A stretch of 11,509 nt of DNA from Alistipes sp. (lineage in GTDB: Bacteria; Bacteroidota; Bacteroidia; Bacteroidales; Rikenellaceae), in the NCBI GenBank assembly GCA_017629615.1, contig JAGBWT010000036.1, forward strand, positions 1-11,509. Reading direction: 5' to 3'. Shown piece by piece: positions 1 to 7,180 of the stretch. Position 1 is the first letter of the stretch. Each line of letters starts with the position of its first letter. The notes below the pieces were generated by a model. It had not been told where the DNA came from and did not search any database. It was given only the letters and a program-made list of their open reading frames with translations. A program made the position numbers and the translations under genes.

Positions 1-1482
1 GCATTGGCTGCCGCCTATAAGGAGGAGTTTTTGCTATCGACAGGTCTCTCCATCAAGCGCGAGAGCGATGGTCGCATCTACGACCGTTTTCGCGAGCGAG
101 TGATGTTCCCCGTTCACAACATCTCGGGTCGCATAGTGGCCTTTGGTGGCCGAACCCTGCGTACCGACAAAAGCGTTGCGAAGTATCAAAACTCGCCCGA
201 GAGTGAGATTTACAGCAAAAAGAACGAACTCTACGGACTCTATTTTGCCAAGAAAGCCATTCAACAGCTCGACTTTGCGATTATGGTCGAGGGTTATACC
301 GATGTTATCTCGATGCATCAGTCGGGTGTCGAAAATGTCGTTTCGTCGTCGGGCACATCGCTCACCGTTGAGCAGATTCGACTATTGAAACGATTTACAC
401 GCAACGTAACAATCATCTACGATGGCGACTCGGCCGGTATCCACGCATCGTTACGAGGTATCGACCTTGTATTGCACGAGGGTATGAATGTCCGCATCGT
501 CCTACTCCCCGAAGAGGACGACCCGGATTCGTTTGCTCGCACACACAGCGCCTCGGAGGTTCAGGCCTACATAACCGAAAACCAGGAGAATTTCATCACC
601 TTCAAAGCAAAACTATTGCTTCGCGATGCCGCCAACGACCCTATCAAACGGGCCAATGTCATCAGCGATATGGTGCAGTCGATTGTGCAAATTCCTGACA
701 ATATCCAGCGTGCGATGTTTGTCAAGGAGTGTGCAAAGTTGATGGAGATTGACGAGAACATCTTGCTGGAAGAGGTTGCTCGAAAGCGTGTTATGTCGTT
801 TGGCGATAAAGAGGCAAACGACTTCATCAGGCGTCAGCAACAACTCGGACGGCAAGAGCGCGAGCAGTTCGCTCAATCGGGTTTGGTTGCTCCTCAAAAC
901 GATGGTCCGATGTTGGGCGATTTGCAGATTGGCAGTAGTTTGGAGAGCATCGAGAGCGAGTTGATGATATACCTGCTCAAATATGGAGAGTGCAACTACG
1001 AGGTCAAAGAGGGTCGCAAGATGATTTCGCTCAATGTAGCAAACGAGATTATTCGTGAATTGGAGGTTGACGACCTTCGCTTCTCCGAAGAGCGATACAA
1101 CCAACTGCTCGACATCTGCCGTCAAGGTGTTAATAGTGGCCACTACCCTTCTCATACGGAGTTGGTAAATCACCCAGACCCCGAGATTTGCAACATTGTG
1201 GTAGACCTGCTCACCAAACACGACAACTACATCGAGAGCGCCTTATGGACACAGAAAGAGGTTCACATATCCTCCGACGAGGAGATTCTCGCCACCGGTA
1301 TTCCGAAGGCTTTGGGTTTGTTTAAGTTGAAGACCATATCAAACCGCATTATGCAACTGCAAGCCCAGCTTCAAGATTCGACGCTTGACGATGACAAATT
1401 GAGCGAGATTGTATTACAGCTATCAAAGCTCAACCAGATTAAGGTTGTAATCTCAAAGCATCTGCAACGCACCATCATCTAA
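1..1482 (+). CDS. dnaG: DNA primase DnaG, 5'-truncated by the window edge
   Basis: Makes the RNA primers for the replicative polymerase at the fork, working with the DnaB helicase. The reading frame is open from the first base, so the start and the N-terminal CHC2 zinc finger lie outside the window; 493 residues remain, roughly the C-terminal three quarters of a usual bacterial DnaG. Numbering from window base 1: residues 35-52 carry the conserved VMFPVHNISGRIVAFGGR stretch of the RNA-polymerase core. The TOPRIM fold follows, with EGYTD at 97-101 (catalytic Glu), SSSGTSLT near 118, and the metal-binding DGDSAG at 141-146. The poorly conserved remainder is the linker and the C-terminal helicase-binding domain, ending at TAA 1480-1482. 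TTG at 4-6 is not the real start, because conserved primase sequence is already running there. The call is secure. No T-rich terminator follows; the next gene, uvrB, has its own promoter. Confidence 0.96.
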   Translation, partial: ALAAAYKEEFLLSTGLSIKRESDGRIYDRFRERVMFPVHNISGRIVAFGGRTLRTDKSVAKYQNSPESEIYSKKNELYGLYFAKKAIQQLDFAIMVEGYTDVISMHQSGVENVVSSSGTSLTVEQIRLLKRFTRNVTIIYDGDSAGIHASLRGIDLVLHEGMNVRIVLLPEEDDPDSFARTHSASEVQAYITENQENFITFKAKLLLRDAANDPIKRANVISDMVQSIVQIPDNIQRAMFVKECAKLMEIDENILLEEVARKRVMSFGDKEANDFIRRQQQLGRQEREQFAQSGLVAPQNDGPMLGDLQIGSSLESIESELMIYLLKYGECNYEVKEGRKMISLNVANEIIRELEVDDLRFSEERYNQLLDICRQGVNSGHYPSHTELVNHPDPEICNIVVDLLTKHDNYIESALWTQKEVHISSDEEILATGIPKALGLFKLKTISNRIMQLQAQLQDSTLDDDKLSEIVLQLSKLNQIKVVISKHLQRTII

Positions 1483-1710
1483 CTCTGTTTATACACCCCA
1501 AAAAGGGGTGGTCGGGGAGTGCGCGTATCGCTACGCACACGGTGTGCAAACAGAAAATAAACAGAAAGATGTGTAAAAACGTATAAAGATAAAAGAATCA
1601 GTTATCTTAACCGACCACCCTTCGTGCCTAAATGTGGCAACAATCGTGCCGAATAGAGCATCGAAGGGCAGAGGTTTGGCTACGCCCTTGCTTTTTACGG
1701 GCAATATTAC
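1483..1710. repeat. dnaG-uvrB intergenic region with nested inverted repeats
   Basis: This 228-base stretch has no plausible gene but several inverted repeats. CACCCC 1494-1499 faces GGGGTG 1505-1510 across five A. GCACAC 1535-1540 faces GTGTGC 1542-1547. CTGTTT 1485-1490 faces AAACAG 1548-1553, continuing as ACACC/GGTGT. GGGTGGTCGG 1506-1515 is perfectly repeated in inverse as CCGACCACCC 1611-1620. CCCTTCG 1618-1624 faces CGAAGGG 1662-1668, and AAGGGC 1664-1669 faces GCCCTT 1684-1689. AAACAGAAA occurs twice, at 1548 and 1559. Some arms overlap, so they would form alternative rather than simultaneous stems. There is no T-tract after the first hairpin, so it is not a standard terminator. It could be a dispersed intergenic repeat or a structured transcript end; I cannot tell which. 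Confidence 0.6.
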
Positions 1711-1718
1711 TACCTTTG
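1688..1718 (+). promoter_or_regulatory. Bacteroidota-type promoter for uvrB
   Basis: TACCTTTG at 1711-1718 fits the -7 consensus TAnnTTTG exactly. A TTG at 1688-1690 lies 20 bases upstream, where the -33 TTTG element is expected, and matches it weakly. The -7 box ends only four bases before the uvrB ATG at 1723, so transcription would start at or very near the start codon. The -7 match is seen in the sequence; promoter activity is inferred. Confidence 0.6.
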
Positions 1719-1722
1719 TTCT

Positions 1723-3747
1723 ATGGATTTCAAACTTGTATCGGAATATAAGCCAACAGGCGACCAGCCACAAGCAATCGCATCACTCGTCAAATCGTTA
1801 CGACGCGGGTGCGAGGGCAATGTTTTGCAGGGCGTAACAGGCTCGGGCAAGACCTTCACGATAGCCAACGTTATCGCCGACCTAAATGTTCCGACTCTGG
1901 TTTTAAGCCACAACAAGACCCTTGCAGCCCAACTCTACGGAGAGTTCAAGAACTTCTTTCCCGACAATGCTGTCGAGTATTTCGTATCGTATTACGACTA
2001 CTATCAGCCCGAGGCATACCTCCCCGCGAGCGATACATATATAGAAAAAGACCTCTCGATTAACGACGAAATAGAGAAGATGCGTTTGAGTGCAACCTCT
2101 ACCCTTCTCTCGGGACGTCGCGACGTAATTGTCGTTTCGAGCGTTTCGTGTCTATACGGCATAGGTAACCCAAACGACTTTCACGCCACATCTATCTCGC
2201 TCGAAGTTGGTGATACACTACCAATCAAGCACCTTGTATATAGGCTTGTCGAGGCGCTTTACACCCGCACCGAGCGAGAATTGACACCGGCAACATTCCG
2301 CGTCAATGGCGAGACCATCGATATAATGACCGCCATCGGCAACAACTGTTACCGCATAATATTCTTCGACAACGAAATTGAGGCTATCCAAACCATAGAC
2401 CCCGTATCAGGGCACAGAATAGAGAGTGTCGATAAGGCTCTCATATTCCCCGCCAACCTATTTGTGACAACCAAAGAGCGCATAGCCAAAGCGGTAGACC
2501 AAATATACATCGACCTCGGAAAACAAATCGAATTTTTCGAGAAAGAGGGTCGCGATGTCGAGGCCAAGCGCATCAAGCAACGTGTCGAGTACGATTTGGA
2601 GATGATAAAGGAGTTGGGCTATTGTCCAGGCATCGAGAACTATTCGCGCTATTTCGACGGACGCTCCCCGGGTACTCGACCATTCTGTCTGCTCGACTAT
2701 TTTCCAGACGATTTTCTACTCGTCATTGACGAGAGCCACGTCACGATACCGCAGGTGCGTGCTATGTTTGGTGGTGACCAGGCCCGCAAAGAGAACTTGG
2801 TTGAGTACGGCTTCCGACTACCTGCTGCTCGCGATAACAGACCTCTTAAATTCAATGAGTTTGAATGTTTGCGTAAGCGTTGTATCTACGTCAGTGCTAC
2901 GCCAGGCGATTATGAACTATACCGAAGCGACGGCATAGCCATTGAGCAGATTATCCGCCCAACGGGACTCGTAGACCCACCAATGGAGATACGACCTACG
3001 ACCAACCAAATCGACGACCTCTTGGAGGAGGTTGAGAAGTGTGCCAAGCGCGACGAAAGGGTTATCGTCACGACTATCACCAAGCGTATGGCCGAAGAGT
3101 TGTCGAAATTTATGGACCGTGCCGGCGTAAGAAATCGCTACATTCACTCCGATATAGACACGCTCGAACGCGTACAAATCCTCGACGACCTACGCGCCGG
3201 ATTGTTCGATGTACTGATAGGTGTAAATCTCCTTCGTGAGGGTATCGATATGCCAGACGTTTCGCTCGTCGTTATACTCGACGCCGACAAAGAGGGATTG
3301 CTACGCAACGTCCGCGCAATCACACAGATAGCAGGTCGTGCGGCCCGTCACACAAACGGCCGCGTCATAATGTATGCCGAGGAGTGTACCGACAGTATGC
3401 GTACAGCCATAGAGGAGAGTAATCGTCGTCGCCTTAAACAGATTAGATTTAACCTCGAAAACGCCATTCTGCCTACGATGGCGAAACGCAGTGGTTCTGG
3501 GCGCACTATGGGTCTTTCGTCTGCCGAGGAGGCCAAATACGACCAGGCCGACAACTTCATTATGCGTATGGCTGCCGACATCGAGAAGAGTTATACGGCA
3601 CGCAACAACGACTACGATGCCCCCATAGCACTCGCAAAGGAGAAGATGGAGGAGGCTGCAAAGAATCTCGACTTCCTCGCTGCGGCACAATACCGCGACC
3701 GTATGTATGACCTACAACGGCTCAAAGAGGAGAGTAATAAGGGTTAG
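1723..3747 (+). CDS. uvrB: Excinuclease ABC subunit B (UvrB)
   Basis: DNA-damage-verifying helicase of nucleotide excision repair: loaded by UvrA, it opens DNA at the lesion and recruits UvrC for incision. The 674 residues match full-length family size. Walker A GVTGSGKT is at 37-44. YYDYYQPEAY, the damage-probing beta-hairpin region, follows at about 90-99, and the Walker B box is DESH at 336-339. The helicase C-terminal half has HSDIDTLERV, GVNLLREGIDMPDVS and the arginine-finger motif QIAGRAARH. The C-terminal UVR motif, from about 638, binds UvrC. The ATG start gives the standard opening MDFKLVSEYKPTGDQPQAI, so no upstream start is needed. Motif VI and the segment before it (GLLRNVRAITQIAGRAARH) are diverged from the usual FLRSxRSLxQTxGRAARN, but all arginines of GRAAR are kept. 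The stop overlaps the convergent gtrA-like gene by four bases. Confidence 0.98.
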   Translation: MDFKLVSEYKPTGDQPQAIASLVKSLRRGCEGNVLQGVTGSGKTFTIANVIADLNVPTLVLSHNKTLAAQLYGEFKNFFPDNAVEYFVSYYDYYQPEAYLPASDTYIEKDLSINDEIEKMRLSATSTLLSGRRDVIVVSSVSCLYGIGNPNDFHATSISLEVGDTLPIKHLVYRLVEALYTRTERELTPATFRVNGETIDIMTAIGNNCYRIIFFDNEIEAIQTIDPVSGHRIESVDKALIFPANLFVTTKERIAKAVDQIYIDLGKQIEFFEKEGRDVEAKRIKQRVEYDLEMIKELGYCPGIENYSRYFDGRSPGTRPFCLLDYFPDDFLLVIDESHVTIPQVRAMFGGDQARKENLVEYGFRLPAARDNRPLKFNEFECLRKRCIYVSATPGDYELYRSDGIAIEQIIRPTGLVDPPMEIRPTTNQIDDLLEEVEKCAKRDERVIVTTITKRMAEELSKFMDRAGVRNRYIHSDIDTLERVQILDDLRAGLFDVLIGVNLLREGIDMPDVSLVVILDADKEGLLRNVRAITQIAGRAARHTNGRVIMYAEECTDSMRTAIEESNRRRLKQIRFNLENAILPTMAKRSGSGRTMGLSSAEEAKYDQADNFIMRMAADIEKSYTARNNDYDAPIALAKEKMEEAAKNLDFLAAAQYRDRMYDLQRLKEESNKG

Positions 3748-4247
3748 GCTTTATCGTCACTATCGCCATCGGCCGATGCAAATGTATAGTAACGGCCAAG
3801 CAGATAGCTGTAACAAGCAGTTACGGCCGTGGTAACGATTTTCGACGGTGTTGGCCACAACATCAGGTACTCCACAAGAAGTTTCATCGATATATAGTTG
3901 AGCAATATTGCACCTACTACCGTAAGCGCATATCGTGCTAATTGTGGTAGCGACTCAAAGCGAGTAGCACGAAATGCCACGTTACGATTAAGCCAAAAGC
4001 CCGTAAAAAATGTTATCGGAAAGACGATTACCAACGAAAAGATATGGGGCGAGACAACGATAAAACCCAAATCAACATTCTGCTTACAGACGACGAAGTT
4101 GTAAATCAAGAAGTACCACAGCGCATCGAGCAACATATTCAGCACACCGACTGCACCATAGCGAAACACCTGCAACGACACAATCGGTCGCAACAGAGGC
4201 AGGTAGAAAAATTCGACAACCCGAGTTATAAGCCGAGCAACCCCCAT
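3744..4247 (-). CDS. GtrA-family membrane protein
   Basis: A 167-residue inner-membrane protein of the GtrA family (PF04138). Members are small four-helix proteins thought to move undecaprenyl-phosphate-linked sugars across the membrane, or to support polysaccharide and cell-wall glycosylation. The family signatures are visible: RYGAVGVLN at 29-37 opening helix 1, and FWLNRNVAF at 84-92 after helix 2. Four hydrophobic segments lie at about 28-52, 62-86, 104-128 and 135-155. The tail is short and acidic (DGDSDD). ATG 4247 lies two bases after the stop of the upstream SPOR-domain gene (TAATAATG), so the two are probably translationally coupled. The sugar substrate cannot be read from the sequence. 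No glycosyltransferase neighbour is visible in the window. Confidence 0.85.
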   Translation of the reverse strand: MGVARLITRVVEFFYLPLLRPIVSLQVFRYGAVGVLNMLLDALWYFLIYNFVVCKQNVDLGFIVVSPHIFSLVIVFPITFFTGFWLNRNVAFRATRFESLPQLARYALTVVGAILLNYISMKLLVEYLMLWPTPSKIVTTAVTACYSYLLGRYYTFASADGDSDDKA

Positions 4248-4249
4248 TA

Positions 4250-5158
4250 TTATTTATTGGTATAAATCCACACTTCGCGAAAAGCTCTGTCGGAGGATTT
4301 CAGCATATCGACCAATGTAATACACTCGCCTCGTGTAGATGTCTCGTAGATAGCCACCATATATCGGCCCTTATAGTCGAAGATTCGGCTATTCAAATCG
4401 ACATAACGGTCATTGACAATCTGTTGGTAACGCTTTGCGTTCTCCAACTCGGAATAGACGCCATAGACTGCATAACTGCAACCTGCACTCATCGACTCCG
4501 CCACCTTATCGGTCACAGCCTCGGCTTGCGGCCCAACCACTTCGGCAACCTCGACAACTTCGGCCGCCACAGGAGCAACATCTTCCTCCGATTTAGGAGC
4601 TTCGGCAACCAGCGACGTATTATCAGGCAATGCAACGACTGCCGCACTACCGCGCAACTCGGATTTGCCCATACGCTCGGCAAAGAGATACTCGGAGTAG
4701 AGAATATACCCCGCCATACCCAAAGCCGCAACTACACACAACGCGCCAAATAGATAGACACCCCACGGACGGCGCGGACGCAACTTTACGGCAACCTTCG
4801 GCATATCGGGATTGAGCGTAGTCATCAGCGACTCTTCGGCCTCGAAACGACGATTTACCACACGGCCAACACCCTCGATTACAAGCACACCGTCTTTATA
4901 GGTCTGTTGCAACCACTGCTCATAGATTGCCGCGGCACGAGTCTCATCGACATCGCCTGCTCGCGCTATAAGCTGTTCCAACGACTCCCCTCGGTTCTCT
5001 CCCGTAAACGACACCTTTCGATAGGGTGCCGAAAGACTCTTCGAAGACCTGCGCTCGGCCGACACCTGACGAACAATCAACGTACCGACCTGTGGCAGCC
5101 AAATGCTATCACCACTACACAATGCGTTATATATTAGGAAATTGACCTGTTGTACCAT
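4250..5158 (-). CDS. HU-CCDC81-like and SPOR domain membrane protein
   Basis: A 302-residue single-pass protein with an architecture typical of Bacteroidota. Residues 1-110 resemble the paired HU-CCDC81 bacterial domains: a helical start (VNFLIYNALCSGDSIWLPQVGTL) followed by VLVIEGVGRVVN. A basic stretch (VKLRPRRPWG, 125-133) precedes one membrane helix at about 134-155. An acidic Ala/Val/Glu-rich linker (185-222) leads to a C-terminal SPOR domain at about 226-300 (YAVYGVYSELENA, RYMVAIYETSTRGEC). SPOR domains bind glycan strands lacking peptide stems, often at division sites, so the C-terminus should lie in the periplasm and the HU-like part in the cytosol. I chose ATG at 5158; the GTG at 5161 overlaps the lgt stop by one base and adds one residue. 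Coupled to lgt (TAGTGATG). A role linking envelope and cell interior is inference. Confidence 0.85.
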   Translation of the reverse strand: MVQQVNFLIYNALCSGDSIWLPQVGTLIVRQVSAERRSSKSLSAPYRKVSFTGENRGESLEQLIARAGDVDETRAAAIYEQWLQQTYKDGVLVIEGVGRVVNRRFEAEESLMTTLNPDMPKVAVKLRPRRPWGVYLFGALCVVAALGMAGYILYSEYLFAERMGKSELRGSAAVVALPDNTSLVAEAPKSEEDVAPVAAEVVEVAEVVGPQAEAVTDKVAESMSAGCSYAVYGVYSELENAKRYQQIVNDRYVDLNSRIFDYKGRYMVAIYETSTRGECITLVDMLKSSDRAFREVWIYTNK

Positions 5159-5160
5159 CA

Positions 5161-6057
5161 CTATTTCTTGTTAAATTTCTTCACTCGCTTTGGCATCTGT
5201 ACCGAATTAGACGAGTTGGATTGCTGTTCAACAGTCGAAATCTTATCGGTTGGACCCTTGTAGAACGAATAGATGATAGTCGCAATACCGAGACCCACAA
5301 ACGGAAGACTCAACCATTGTCCCATATTGAGGGTCATATCACTCTCAAATGCCACCTGATTCTCCTTGATAAACTCTATGAAGAATCGCGTCAGGAATAT
5401 ACCTATCATACCCAATCCAAAGAGCAAACCACGACGACGAGGAGCCGACGTATAGCGATAGAGCAAAATCAACACAACGAAGGTTGTCAGATAGCACAAC
5501 GCCTCGTAGAGCTGTGTTGGGTGCTGAACAGGAATCTCTTCGAGCGACATATTGGGGAAGTTGCGGACAAACTTAAAGCCCCACGGACGGTCGGTCACAC
5601 AACCTACGATTTCGGAGTTAAAGAGGTTGCCAAAGCGGACTATTGCGCCACTGATAGTTGCGATTATGGCCAAACGGTCAATCATCCAAATCATCGACAC
5701 CTTATTGCGACGCGAGCAGAGCCAAATTGCCGTTATGATACCTATGGTTGCTCCGTGACTTGCCAAACCTCCGTCACGGAACTCGGTAATCATAGCCCAC
5801 GGTTTGAGCAGATAGTATTCTGGCTCATAGAATAGACAGTGGCCAATTCGCGCACCGATAATCGTACCTAACGTGATAAACATAAAGGCCGAATCGGAGA
5901 GCGATTGAGGCAACTTCTCGTGCTTGCAGAATTGTGAAAAAATCCAACCACCAAGCAACAAAGCCACAGCCCACATCAAACCATAGTATCGAATATCAAA
6001 CGACCCAAGACTCAACATCACAGGGTCGAAATCCCAAACAATAGCCAACAACCTCAT
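5161..6057 (-). CDS. lgt: Prolipoprotein diacylglyceryl transferase (Lgt)
   Basis: Transfers diacylglycerol from phosphatidylglycerol to the lipobox cysteine of prolipoproteins, the first step of lipoprotein maturation at the inner membrane. At 298 residues it is of normal length, with about seven hydrophobic helices. The family marks are clear: the opening SFDIRYYGLMWA, GARIGHCLFYEP at 68-79, HG of LASHGATIG (His101), the Lgt signature RFGNLFNSEIVG (Arg141, Asn144) at 141-152, HPTQLYEA at 179-186, and Arg224 with Glu228 in RFFIEFIKE. Together these include the positions known to be essential in E. coli Lgt. The C-terminal tail is Ser/Asn-rich, then strongly basic (PKRVKKFNKK), a cytosolic extension. 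The start is ATG 6057 with an AT-rich leader and no Shine-Dalgarno, as usual in this phylum. It follows the histidine kinase by 48 bases and directly abuts the SPOR-domain gene. Confidence 0.97.
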   Translation of the reverse strand: MRLLAIVWDFDPVMLSLGSFDIRYYGLMWAVALLLGGWIFSQFCKHEKLPQSLSDSAFMFITLGTIIGARIGHCLFYEPEYYLLKPWAMITEFRDGGLASHGATIGIITAIWLCSRRNKVSMIWMIDRLAIIATISGAIVRFGNLFNSEIVGCVTDRPWGFKFVRNFPNMSLEEIPVQHPTQLYEALCYLTTFVVLILLYRYTSAPRRRGLLFGLGMIGIFLTRFFIEFIKENQVAFESDMTLNMGQWLSLPFVGLGIATIIYSFYKGPTDKISTVEQQSNSSNSVQMPKRVKKFNKK

Positions 6058-6105
6058 AATATATTATTACTATTCAATCGAAAATAACACTCGGCAATAT
6101 CCCTT

Positions 6106-7158
6106 TTAGAGATTAACCTTCTTCAAGGTAAAGGCAAATGTACTACCCTCGCCAAGTTCGCTACGCACCGAAACGTGCTCGCCGTGACCCTCGATGATAT
6201 GCTTCACGATTGCCAGGCCAAGACCCGTACCGCCCTGCTCACGCGAACGCCCCTTATCGGTACGGTAGAATCGCTCGAACACTCGTGCAATATCGCTCTT
6301 GGCGATACCTGTGCCGTTATCTTCAACCTCTACCAAAATCTTCTCGCCGAGGTCGCGACAAGTAATCTTTGTCTGGCCCGACTCCTTACCGTAACGAATT
6401 GAGTTGATAACAAGGTTCTCCATAACCTGACCGATATAGAACTTGTCGGCCGAAACCCAGAAACGCGATGGCAAATTACCCGCATCCTTTACGACCAGCG
6501 AAATGTTACGTTTCGAGGCCTCCAACTCACACTGCTCGGCTATCTCCTTTGCCAAAGCGACCATATCGAAACTCTCGGCGTGCATCTGGTTCATATCGTT
6601 CTCCAATCGAGCGATAGTATCGAGGTCGCGAATGATGTTTATCATACGGTCGACACTCTTCTCTGCTCGTTCGAGATATTTGCGGTTAATCATCTCGTCC
6701 TCCAAACCGCCATCAAGCAAGGTCGAGACATAGCCCTGAATATTGAAAATAGGAGTCTTCAACTCGTGGGCAACATTGCCAAGATATTGCTTGCGGAACT
6801 TCTCCAAGTCCTTCAATCGAGCAATCTCTTTATCGTTGTCATCGGCCCAAGCACTCAACTCGTCCGAAATATTCTCCACACGCTTATCCTTCAACTCGCC
6901 GACAATCTCGCCCGTATGAACATTGCGCGAGAATACGGTCGAATATATCGGGCGAAGTTTGTAGGCTACATATTTAACCATAATCCACAAAGCCAATAGC
7001 GATACCAGCACAAACACCGAGAGCGACGCAATTAGGACAACCCACCACTGCGTCCATTCAGGTTTAAGCAACAACATAACGCCGACACCGGCAACACACG
7101 TCGCTGCAATTGCTCCAATCAGCCACGACGCACTCTCTTTCGTTTTAATGTATATCAT
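6106..7158 (-). CDS. Membrane sensor histidine kinase, PhoR/PorY-like
   Basis: A complete 350-residue two-component sensor kinase. Two membrane helices (about 12-31 and 38-60) are separated by only about seven residues, so there is essentially no periplasmic sensor domain. A HAMP-less linker (61-118) leads to a HisKA domain with HELKTP, phospho-acceptor His131. The HATPase domain is intact: N-box MENLVINSIRYG 246-257, G1 DNGTGI 280-285, F-box VFERFYR, G2 GGTGLGLAI 309-317. The protein resembles the PhoR branch. No response-regulator gene is adjacent, so its partner is elsewhere. Domain layout and the presence of porX 2.3 kb away make a PorY role possible but unproven. It is encoded 22 bases after the HTH/S24-like gene and 48 bases before lgt, probably in one transcript, and autophosphorylation activity is expected from the intact motifs. 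Confidence 0.9.
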   Translation of the reverse strand: MIYIKTKESASWLIGAIAATCVAGVGVMLLLKPEWTQWWVVLIASLSVFVLVSLLALWIMVKYVAYKLRPIYSTVFSRNVHTGEIVGELKDKRVENISDELSAWADDNDKEIARLKDLEKFRKQYLGNVAHELKTPIFNIQGYVSTLLDGGLEDEMINRKYLERAEKSVDRMINIIRDLDTIARLENDMNQMHAESFDMVALAKEIAEQCELEASKRNISLVVKDAGNLPSRFWVSADKFYIGQVMENLVINSIRYGKESGQTKITCRDLGEKILVEVEDNGTGIAKSDIARVFERFYRTDKGRSREQGGTGLGLAIVKHIIEGHGEHVSVRSELGEGSTFAFTLKKVNL

Positions 7159-7180
7159 AGCACTTTTAGGTTTATAATTT

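Noticed and set aside
613..1221. Long minus-strand open frame of 202 codons inside dnaG
   Set aside because: It is antisense to the clearly conserved primase, has low-complexity composition and no recognisable domain; it is a shadow of the coding frame.
1494..1510. Hairpin CACCCC/GGGGTG as the dnaG terminator
   Set aside because: The stem is followed by GTCGGGG, with no T-tract, so it does not meet the intrinsic-terminator pattern.
5221..5835. Plus-strand open frame of 204 codons inside lgt
   Set aside because: Antisense to a complete Lgt with all its signatures; composition rich in Arg, Thr and His is typical of a reverse-frame shadow.
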